Source: Burkholderiales bacterium | Lineage (GTDB): Bacteria; Pseudomonadota; Gammaproteobacteria; Burkholderiales; SG8-39 | NCBI GenBank assembly: GCA_016649475.1 | Contig: JAENXP010000041.1 | Coordinates: 1-9,967, forward strand | DNA: 9,967 bases | Direction: 5' to 3' | Part shown: positions 1 through 5,758 of the stretch, in pieces | Position numbering within the stretch: position 1 is the stretch's first letter | How the letters are laid out: every line of letters begins with the position of its first letter | Notes under the pieces: generated by a model | Told to the model about the DNA's origin: nothing | The model's database searches: none | Seen by the model: the letters and a program-made list of their open reading frames with translations, nothing else | Position numbers and translations under genes: made by a program

Positions 1-2
1 GC

Positions 3-476
3 ACGTTCCGGCTGTCGGGCATGATCATGTGGATCCTGTTCGGCGCGCACGCGTTCAGCGCGGCCTACCAGTCCATGGGCGCGCAATCTCTGATCAAGGG
101 GATGATGACCAGTATCCCAGGCGGCCCCTGGGGAACCATCGTCTTCATCGAGTTGGTGCTGCTGCTGCTCGGCATGGTGCTCGATCCGGTCGGCATCATG
201 CTGATCACGCTGCCGGTGTTTCTGCCGATTGTCACCGCGCTCGGATTCGACCCGATCTGGTTTGGCATCCTGTTCATCATCAACATGGAAATCGGCTATC
301 AGACTCCGCCTTTCGGCTTCAATCTGTTCTACCTGAAGGGAATTGTGCCGCGTAGTGTAACGATGGGCGACATTTACCAGTCGGTGACGCCCTATACCTT
401 GATCATGGTCCTGGGCCTCATCCTTATCATGCTGTTCCCCGCTCTCGCCACTTGGCTGCCGTCGCTGGTGCTGTGA
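3..476 (+). CDS. dctM: TRAP transporter large permease subunit (DctM family), C-terminal part
   Basis: Partial gene: the reading frame is open to the left edge, so the true start lies outside the window. The visible 157 residues are the last third of a DctM-type permease, the large membrane subunit of tripartite ATP-independent periplasmic transporters, which import carboxylates and similar solutes using an ion gradient. Very hydrophobic stretches alternate with short loops (about three to four membrane segments). The family signature is clear: a GMVLDPVGIMLITLPVFLPI segment, then FGILFIINMEIGYQTPPFGF and NLFYLKGIVP. The last helix ends in WLPSLVL before a TGA stop. The small permease and binding-protein genes would be expected upstream. 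The substrate cannot be told from this fragment. The next gene, a dehydrogenase, is convergent, so it is not in the same transcript. Confidence 0.93.
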   Translation, partial: TFRLSGMIMWILFGAHAFSAAYQSMGAQSLIKGMMTSIPGGPWGTIVFIELVLLLLGMVLDPVGIMLITLPVFLPIVTALGFDPIWFGILFIINMEIGYQTPPFGFNLFYLKGIVPRSVTMGDIYQSVTPYTLIMVLGLILIMLFPALATWLPSLVL

Positions 477-644
477 AACCGCCTGTGCTGGCGCCAGTGC
501 GCGCGCACGGCTTCGTCGAGTTCAGGGCCGATATTGGGTTTCCCGGTCCGATTCGCAGTCGATAGTTCCGAAGCTCGAGAGCAGCAGAAGAGGCGTAGCG
601 ATACTAACGGCTGTTCATTCGTTTGAACGCTTGCTGCTCAGCGC

Positions 645-1733
645 TTACAGGGCCGCAGGCTGGGCGACGCCCAGTTTTTCCGCCCACGGTGCGAGCGCCG
701 GCAGGATCGAGGGCTCCAGCGCCACGCCCTCGCGCAATTGCCGCTCGCGGCGCAGCAGGCCGCTCTGCCCGGGCAGGCGTACGCGGTCGAAACCCGGGCG
801 CGGCGGGTTGTCGAGGCAGGCTTGCGCCACCCAATTCATCTGGCGGCGGAATGCACTGCTTCCGCCAAACTTTTGGGGATCCAGGATTTGCAGGAAGACG
901 CTGGCTCCCAAGGGCTCCGGTGGATCGGCGCGGCCGTGGCCAGCCAGGCCGGCGGTCAAGGCCTCTACCAGCAGCGCCAGGCCGTAGCCCTTGTGGCCGG
1001 CGTCCAGGCCGCCCAGCGGCTGGATCGTTCCTTTGCGCGGCGCGTGTAGCACAGCCGGGTCGTCGCTTGCGTTGCCGGTTTCGTCGATCAGCCAATGATG
1101 GGCCAGGCGCTTTCCTTCCTTGCGCAAGCGATTGGTCAGCATGTTTGTGGTGATGGATGTGGATACGTCGACCAACACCGGAGCGTCGCCGGTCGGAAAA
1201 CCGATGGCAATCGGGCTGGGCGAGAACAGCGCGCGCAGGCCGCCAAAGGGCGCTACGCTGCCGCCGCCCGGCGCAGAGGACAGCAACAGCATGACCAGGC
1301 CCTGGTCGGTGGCGCGCTTCAGGTAGGCCGCGAGGCAGGCGATGTGGTGGCTGCGGCCTATGGTCACGGTTCCGCTGCCGTTAATCTTTGCCTTCTCGCT
1401 TGCAATCTCCATCGCGCGCAGCACCAGCCAGGGGCCGGGCAGGCGTTGCCCGTCCCAGGTCAGTACAGCCCCGTGATCGGCCAGGACGATGGGCTCGCCC
1501 TCCAGTTTCATCTGTCCCGCTTCGATATGCTGCAGATAGGTCGCGAGCAGATGCAGTCCGTGCGTGTCGTGACCGAGCAGGTCGGCTTCGACCAGGATGT
1601 CGGCGACGTCGGCCGCGCGGTCGCGGGGCATCCGGGCTCCGGCCAGCAGCGATGTGGCAAACTCGACCAGCGCAGGGGCGTCATAGCGCGGCCGGTTTGC
1701 GCTGTCTGGCGTGGAAGGAGGTGTGGCGTTCAT
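645..1733 (-). CDS. Malate/L-lactate dehydrogenase family oxidoreductase (Ldh_2 family)
   Basis: A 362-residue protein of the usual length for the Ldh_2/MdhL family, cytoplasmic NAD(P)-dependent 2-hydroxyacid dehydrogenases unrelated to classic LDH/MDH. Family landmarks are in order: GHDTHGL (residues 54-60, the conserved S/G-H-x-x-HG segment), GRSHHIACLAAY (126-137, the usual N-x-x-H-F-G region), SPSPIAIGFPTGD followed by VLVDVSTS (171-193), and GGLDAGHKGYGLALLVEAL (241-259) with the conserved KG. RLPG near 319-322 also matches the C-terminal pattern. The ATG at 1733 gives a normal N-terminus, although the Shine-Dalgarno sequence is weak. Members act on malate, lactate, sulfolactate, ureidoglycolate, 2,3-diketogulonate or cyclic imines, so the substrate is open. 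The neighbouring TRAP carboxylate transporter makes a hydroxyacid plausible, but the two genes converge. The 240 bp between it and the upstream thioesterase presumably hold its promoter, which I could not pinpoint. Confidence 0.9.
   Translation of the reverse strand: MNATPPSTPDSANRPRYDAPALVEFATSLLAGARMPRDRAADVADILVEADLLGHDTHGLHLLATYLQHIEAGQMKLEGEPIVLADHGAVLTWDGQRLPGPWLVLRAMEIASEKAKINGSGTVTIGRSHHIACLAAYLKRATDQGLVMLLLSSAPGGGSVAPFGGLRALFSPSPIAIGFPTGDAPVLVDVSTSITTNMLTNRLRKEGKRLAHHWLIDETGNASDDPAVLHAPRKGTIQPLGGLDAGHKGYGLALLVEALTAGLAGHGRADPPEPLGASVFLQILDPQKFGGSSAFRRQMNWVAQACLDNPPRPGFDRVRLPGQSGLLRRERQLREGVALEPSILPALAPWAEKLGVAQPAAL
660..679 (+). terminator. Candidate Rho-independent terminator for the dctM transcript, inside the convergent gene
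   Basis: A perfect 6-bp GC-rich stem, CTGGGC (660-665) and GCCCAG (669-674), with a 3-nt GAC loop, is followed directly by five T residues (675-679) on the + strand. It lies 184 bp past the dctM stop and overlaps the last codons of the leftward dehydrogenase gene, where it encodes the LGVAQP region. The stem is short and the T-run modest, so activity is likely but not certain. No better terminator was seen in 477-644. Confidence 0.45.
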
Positions 1734-1973
1734 CTATTGCGGTGGTTGAGATGGGAAAAGTTCTGCTCATCGGCATGAGCGAATATTACCGTGTGCGCGC
1801 ACCGCAGTGTGTGTTTCGGGGCCGGGCGAACCGCGGGATATGGGTTGGAACGCCAATATCCATGCGGGTTTTCGCCGGCAGCCAAAATTCAACGGTGGGC
1901 CTGCGCTGCCCCTGAAATGTCCATGCTTCCGCTGCGGCGCCCGGGAAATCGCGCCCGCGTTCAAGGCGTCCGA

Positions 1974-2393
1974 TCAGCCTAGCGCCTGATTCTCGTCCAC
2001 GCAGAGCAGGCGCACGCGGCCCTGCGCCACCAGTCGTTCCTTGTCGTCGCGTATCCACGCCTCCCATACCTGGGTGGTACGTCCGCGCGTGACAGGCCGC
2101 GCCACTGCGTGCAGTTTTCCCGAACGTACGGCCCGGATGAAGGAGGTGTTGTTTTCCAGCCCGACCACGCGCTGGGCGCGCGCTCGCGCGACGACTGCCG
2201 CACCAACGGAGGCCAGGGTCTCGATTACCCCGCAATGCACGCCGCCGTGCACGATGCCATACCCCTGGTGGTGCTTTTCGGTCACTTCCCACTCGCAACT
2301 GACCTCGTCCGGCGTGGCGCTGAGGATGACAATGCCCATCTCCCTCACCCAGCCGGGAAGCGCATTTATCCAGTCCACAAACTGTTCAGTCAT
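1974..2393 (-). CDS. PaaI-family hotdog-fold thioesterase
   Basis: A small cytoplasmic protein (139 residues from the ATG at 2393) of the PaaI/4HBT hotdog thioesterase family, which hydrolyses acyl-CoA or aryl-CoA esters. Visible signature: GIVHGGVHCGVIETLASVGAA (HGG at 49-51, candidate catalytic Glu58), then GLENNTSFIRAVRSG (78-92), equivalent to the family's G-x-E-x-N-x-x-F-x-R-x-x-x-x-G strand, and the RGRTTQVWEAWIRDD strand. The frame can be extended to a TTG at 2426, but the ATG at 2393 is preferred because a GGCGGA element lies just upstream and the protein then starts like relatives. It lies downstream of nrdJ behind a strong terminator, so it is probably transcribed alone, with only about 60 bp available for a promoter. 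The substrate is not predictable; the closest type is the EntH/MenI/PaaI group. Confidence 0.88.
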   Translation of the reverse strand: MTEQFVDWINALPGWVREMGIVILSATPDEVSCEWEVTEKHHQGYGIVHGGVHCGVIETLASVGAAVVARARAQRVVGLENNTSFIRAVRSGKLHAVARPVTRGRTTQVWEAWIRDDKERLVAQGRVRLLCVDENQALG

Positions 2394-2454
2394 CGATCCG
2401 CCGAGCTGCTCCGTCGAAATTCGCAAAAAAATCCGTCTTGGTCGCTACGCCTTC

Positions 2455-2483
2455 AAAAAAAAGCCCCCGCAGATACGGGGGCT
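2455..2483 (-). terminator. Rho-independent terminator of nrdJ
   Basis: Read on the - strand, AGCCCCCG, a 6-nt loop (TATCTG) and CGGGGGCT form a perfect 8-bp stem (2462-2469 with 2476-2483), followed by eight T residues (2462 down to 2455). It sits 87 bp after the nrdJ stop and before the thioesterase gene. A second, weaker hairpin, GGGCGAT/ATCGCCC (2490-2496 with 2512-2518), lies just upstream in the same transcript and may help shape the 3' end. Confidence 0.92.
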
Positions 2484-2569
2484 CTGAAAGGGCGATCCTT
2501 GCCTGTATTTCATCGCCCCAGACCTAGCGCCATCTTCGCCAAATTTACAGCCCTGGCGCGCTGCGTACG

Positions 2570-5455
2570 CTATCCGCACACTCCCACGTATCCGCAGGCG
2601 CTGCAAAAGTCGCATCCGTCCTTCTTGATCACGGCGTAATTGCCGCACTCGGGGCAGCGCGCACCTTTCATGTGCGGCGCTGTACCGCGCTCCGGCGTTT
2701 CGAGTATGCCCATGGTCTGCACCGGCATGCCATCCTCGGTCAGTAGGCCCAGCATGGCGTAACGGTGGATAATCAGCCGCGCTAGGTAGGAAACGGTAGA
2801 TGGCCAGTTCTGCTGCTTGCGGCTGCCGGGGGTGTAGGCCATGAAGTCGCCCAGCGGTTCCGGGTAGTTGAGCAGCTTGCGCAGTTTCATGCCGATCCAG
2901 GCCGGGTCGATTACGCGCATGTCGAGCGACAGGATTTTGCACAGGCCGTCCAGGGCGCGCGGGTATTCGCCCGACAGCCACATCGAATAGGGCCGGGTGA
3001 CGCCGTCGGGCAGGGTGATCTCCTTCAAGCCGAGCACGAAGTCGTCGCGGGTGCCGGGGTTGAGCACGTCCACGGTCCAGGACATGGTGCCGTCGGCGCC
3101 GGTCTTGGGTTCCTTCAGACTGAACATCGCGTCCAGCACCTGCCCGTGCTTCACTTCCTCGGGCAGCGCGCCCAGGCGCTCGCAGCGCCAGCGCACCAGC
3201 TGTGCCACGGCCGCGGTGACGCTGGGCATGTGCTTGTTTTCGCCGTGTGGCGGGAAGGGCATGTGGAAGGCGTCGTCGCCCAGGGTTTTCGCCAGGGTGT
3301 CGAGCTTCAGCCGCAGCCAGGCCGGATCGTCGGCGCGCATGTCCATGGACAGCGTCTTCGCCACGGCGCCGAGGCCGCGCGGTTGCTCACTGCCGTTGAC
3401 CCAGACCTCGAACGGATGCGGAGTCCCGTTTTCGACATGGCCCACGAACAGTGCGAAATGCCCGTGCGGATGCTCGATCATGTAGGTCCAGGACGGATTG
3501 CCTTCGGCCAGTTTGGGCCGGCCCGGCCAGCGCAGGCTGGCGAGTACGGGCTCGGGCACCGCCTTGATCTCGATGCGGCGGTTGACATCGCTGCTGACGA
3601 AGTCCTGCGGCTGCTTGGCTTGGGGCGTGTCTACGGACAGCACCGAGCCGAGCACGCTGTTGGGACGGTAGGTAGCCAGCCCCTTGAGTCCCGATTTCCA
3701 CGCTGCCATGTACAGGCCCTGAAAATCCTCGTAGGGATAATTCTCCGGCACGTTGACTGTCTTGGAGATGCTGGTGTCCACGTAAGGCGCGACCGCGGCC
3801 ACCATGGATTCATGCGCCGCGGCCGAGATCTCGAGCGCGGTGACGAAATAATCGGGGAGGGCGTCGGCGCTGCTCGCAGACGCGGGCAGCTCGCCATTGG
3901 CGACCAGATGATGGTACAGGCGCCAGGCGTAATCTTCGACCGCGAACTCCTGCAGCGTGCCGTCGGTCATGCGTTTCTTGCGCGTGTAGCTCCAGGAGAA
4001 CGGCGGCTCGATGCCGTTGGATGCGTTGTCGGCGAACGCGAGGCTGATGGTGCCGGTGGGGGCGATGGACAGCAGATGGCTGTTGCGCAGACCCTGCTTC
4101 CTGATCAGCGCCTTGATTTCGGCGGGCAGGCGCGTGGCGAAGCTCGTGCCCGACAGGTACATATCGGCATTGAACAGCGGGAAGGCGCCGCGCTCGCGCG
4201 CCAGGTTGCTCGAGGCGCGGTAGGCGTAATCGCGCATGACTTCGGAGATCTTGGCCGCGGTCTCGCGCGCGGTCTGGCTGTCGTAGCGCTGGCGCAGCAT
4301 GATCAGCGCGTCGCCGAGGCCGGTATAGCCCAGGCCCACGCGGCGTTTGTTCATCGCCTCCTCGTGCTGCTGCGGCAGCGGCCATGCGGTCGCGTCGAGC
4401 ACGTTGTCGAGCATGCGCACCGAAGTCTCGACGGTGGCGCCGAAACGCTCGAAGTCGAAGGCGGCCTGTTCGGTAAACGCAGCGGAGACGAAGTTGGTCA
4501 GGTTGATCGAACCCAGGCAGCAGCAGCCATACGGGGGCAGGGGCTGTTCCGCGCACGGATTGGTCGCTTCGATGGTCTCGCAGTAATTGAGATTGTTGTC
4601 GCGGTTCATGCGGTCGAGAAACAGGATGCCCGGCTCGGCGTGATCGTAGGTCGAGCGCATGATCTGATCCCACAACTCGCGCGCGCGCAGCTTGCGGTAC
4701 AGCCACTGCCCGTCCTCGCGCTGATAGCCGCCGTTGTCCAGAAACTCCTGGTGCGGGCGCGCCTTGTGCGCGAGTTCTGCGTCCTGGTCGGTTTCCACCG
4801 CCTCCATGAAGGCGTCGGTTACGCCCACGGAAATGTTGAAATTGGACAGGTCGCCGCGGTCCTTGGCGTGGATGAACTCCTCCACGTCCGGGTGGTCGCA
4901 GCGCAGCACGCCCATCTGCGCGCCGCGGCGCGAGCCCGCCGATTCCACGGTTTCGCAGGAACGGTCGAACACGCGCATATAGGATACCGGCCCGCTCGCG
5001 CGCGAGTGCGTGCCTTTCACTTCCGAGCCTTTCGGGCGGATGGACGAAAAATCGTAGCCGACGCCGCCGCCGCGGCGCATGGTTTCCGCCGCCTGCTGCA
5101 AGGCGGTGTAGATGCCGGGCTTGTCGTCGACGATTTCGGAGATCGAATCGCCCACCGGCTGCACGAAACAATTGATCAGCGTGGCCTGCATCTGGATGCC
5201 GGCGGCGGACATGATGCGTCCGGCCGGGATGAAGCCGGCTTCCATCGCCTGCATAAAGCGCTTTTCCCAGAGAGCGCGCTTGTCTTCAGGTTCGACTGCG
5301 GCGAGCGCGTGCGCGATACGCGCGCGCACATCGGCTATGCTGGCCTCGGTGCCCTTGGCGTATTTCTCCAGGAGCACTTCGCGGCTGATTACTTGATCCG
5401 GAAGGGCGGGAACGACAAGGTTAGAAACCCTCTTTTCGTTTTTTGTAATGTCCAT
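2570..5455 (-). CDS. nrdJ: Adenosylcobalamin-dependent (class II) ribonucleoside-diphosphate reductase
   Basis: A 961-residue enzyme that reduces ribonucleotides to deoxyribonucleotides using a thiyl radical generated from coenzyme B12, with no need for oxygen. The catalytic barrel shows [14 protein letters not shown], with the radical Cys301 in the N-x-C-x-E motif (Asn299, Glu303). The redox pair is probably Cys96 (in INCFVQP) and Cys312, which sits at the usual +11 position inside an unusual CCC run (311-313) before [16 protein letters not shown] (463-471) is the phosphate-binding loop. Residues ~635-765 and ~785-905 look like two copies of a TSCPD-type region, sharing LS(M/L)DMRxxDPAW. The tail is a zinc-ribbon-like cluster with Cys934, 937, 948, 951, 954 and 960. 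Length and order match the long NrdJ_Z type. The ATG at 5455 has an AAGG about 10 nt upstream. It appears monocistronic, with NrdR-like boxes upstream and a terminator downstream. Confidence 0.97.
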   Translation of the reverse strand: MDITKNEKRVSNLVVPALPDQVISREVLLEKYAKGTEASIADVRARIAHALAAVEPEDKRALWEKRFMQAMEAGFIPAGRIMSAAGIQMQATLINCFVQPVGDSISEIVDDKPGIYTALQQAAETMRRGGGVGYDFSSIRPKGSEVKGTHSRASGPVSYMRVFDRSCETVESAGSRRGAQMGVLRCDHPDVEEFIHAKDRGDLSNFNISVGVTDAFMEAVETDQDAELAHKARPHQEFLDNGGYQREDGQWLYRKLRARELWDQIMRSTYDHAEPGILFLDRMNRDNNLNYCETIEATNPCAEQPLPPYGCCCLGSINLTNFVSAAFTEQAAFDFERFGATVETSVRMLDNVLDATAWPLPQQHEEAMNKRRVGLGYTGLGDALIMLRQRYDSQTARETAAKISEVMRDYAYRASSNLARERGAFPLFNADMYLSGTSFATRLPAEIKALIRKQGLRNSHLLSIAPTGTISLAFADNASNGIEPPFSWSYTRKKRMTDGTLQEFAVEDYAWRLYHHLVANGELPASASSADALPDYFVTALEISAAAHESMVAAVAPYVDTSISKTVNVPENYPYEDFQGLYMAAWKSGLKGLATYRPNSVLGSVLSVDTPQAKQPQDFVSSDVNRRIEIKAVPEPVLASLRWPGRPKLAEGNPSWTYMIEHPHGHFALFVGHVENGTPHPFEVWVNGSEQPRGLGAVAKTLSMDMRADDPAWLRLKLDTLAKTLGDDAFHMPFPPHGENKHMPSVTAAVAQLVRWRCERLGALPEEVKHGQVLDAMFSLKEPKTGADGTMSWTVDVLNPGTRDDFVLGLKEITLPDGVTRPYSMWLSGEYPRALDGLCKILSLDMRVIDPAWIGMKLRKLLNYPEPLGDFMAYTPGSRKQQNWPSTVSYLARLIIHRYAMLGLLTEDGMPVQTMGILETPERGTAPHMKGARCPECGNYAVIKKDGCDFCSACGYVGVCG

Positions 5456-5470
5456 GTTATCAATACCTTA

Positions 5471-5486
5471 TAATGTAATCTTGTGG
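5471..5486 (-). promoter_or_regulatory. Candidate NrdR box 2 (promoter-proximal to nrdJ)
   Basis: On the - strand this 16-mer reads CCACAAGATTACATTA. Against the general NrdR-box form ACACWATATATWGTGT as I remember it, the left half fits well (CCACAA-AT) and the right half is degenerate, about 8 of 16 positions. On its own it would be weak. Support comes from lying exactly 31 bp, three helical turns, from a better match at 5502-5517, the phasing expected of paired NrdR boxes, and from sitting just upstream of nrdJ. NrdR is the ATP/dATP-sensing repressor of ribonucleotide reductase genes. Confidence 0.4.
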
Positions 5487-5501
5487 TAGTGTGTGATCAG
5501 C

Positions 5502-5517
5502 ATACTACAAATTGGGG
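5502..5517 (-). promoter_or_regulatory. Candidate NrdR box 1 (distal) upstream of nrdJ
   Basis: On the - strand this reads CCCCAATTTGTAGTAT. It agrees with 11 of 16 positions of ACACWATATATWGTGT, including both inner halves (C-A-A-T and T-A-G-T). A TATGCT hexamer overlapping its 3' end (minus strand, plus coordinates 5499-5504) could be the nrdJ -10 element, giving a leader of roughly 35-40 nt, but no good -35 is seen. Repressor binding here would cover the promoter. The assignment is by pattern and context only. Confidence 0.5.
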
Positions 5518-5568
5518 CCGTTTGCAGCCCTGCACAAATTAATTTTTTCTGGTATGGAGGGGTGGTAA

Positions 5569-5618
5569 CCCGAGCGCCGGCGGCCGGCGGCCGCTACGGC
5601 CGAGGTCCGCCGCTCGGG
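5569..5618. repeat. GC-rich nested hairpin in the divergent intergenic region
   Basis: The outer arms CCCGAGCG (5569-5576) and CGCTCGGG (5611-5618) pair over 8 bp. Next inside, GCGG (5580-5583) pairs with CCGC (5607-5610), and the core CGGCCG-CTA-CGGCCG (5588-5602) forms a 6-bp stem with a 3-nt loop. The 50-bp element is almost pure G+C and follows an AT-rich stretch (about 5537-5550). It lies outside the likely transcript of the rightward operon and upstream of the likely nrdJ promoter. There is no T-run, so it does not look like an intrinsic terminator. It could be a palindromic REP-type unit or a structural insulator. Confidence 0.55.
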
Positions 5619-5663
5619 CGCGCACAGCCGGGGTAACTAGCTCCCTGTTTCAGCGTGGTTTCC

Positions 5664-5704
5664 TTGATATTGATCAATCGGCACCGGGTCTGCGGCGGCA
5701 TCAT
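5664..5704 (+). promoter_or_regulatory. FNR/ANR-type box with class II promoter spacing
   Basis: TTGATATTGATCAA at 5664-5677 is a perfect match to the TTGAT-N4-ATCAA operator bound by the FNR/ANR/DNR family. Its centre is 5670.5. A -10-like CATCAT (5699-5704, four of six to TATAAT) would put the start of transcription at about 5711-5712, so the box is centred near -41, the class II activating position where the regulator replaces a -35. The two-gene DUF47/dikinase operon is therefore likely induced at low oxygen. The box also lies about 210 bp upstream of nrdJ, too far for direct class II action there. Confidence 0.75.
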
Positions 5705-5748
5705 GACTATGCAGTGTCATCGCCCGAGGCGTGCGCGCGCGGGTCGCC

Positions 5749-5753
5749 GGAAG
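5749..5753 (+). promoter_or_regulatory. Ribosome binding site deciding the start of the DUF47-type gene
   Basis: GGAAG followed by a 5-nt spacer precedes the ATG at 5759. The frame is open further up to a GTG at 5714, but that would start only 2-3 nt after the inferred transcription start and has no Shine-Dalgarno sequence, so the ATG is chosen. Confidence 0.65.
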
Positions 5754-5758
5754 ATCAC

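Noticed and set aside
1836..1861. Imperfect inverted repeat GGATAT...ATATCC in the gap upstream of the dehydrogenase gene
   Set aside because: The stem is only 6 bp plus 3 bp around a bulge, and it has no clear relation to a promoter. It could be an operator but cannot be supported.
1767..1964. Small - strand frame in the gap between the dehydrogenase and thioesterase genes
   Set aside because: It has no ribosome binding site, odd composition and no recognisable motif; overlapping frames on both strands are equally open there.
2394..2426. TTG start at 2426 for the thioesterase
   Set aside because: It would add 11 residues not expected in the family, and the ATG at 2393 has a better upstream GGCGGA element.
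3146..5473. Very long open frame (775 codons) on the + strand opposite nrdJ
   Set aside because: It is antisense to an unmistakable nrdJ, has the composition expected of a shadow frame in GC-rich DNA, and shows no family motif.
5456..5640. Cobalamin riboswitch in front of the B12-dependent reductase
   Set aside because: I looked on the - strand for the B12-box and the conserved riboswitch core and did not find them. The structure present is a simple nested hairpin upstream of the likely promoter.
5714..5758. GTG start at 5714 for the DUF47-type protein
   Set aside because: It has no Shine-Dalgarno sequence and begins almost at the inferred transcription start. The ATG at 5759 has GGAAG at proper spacing.
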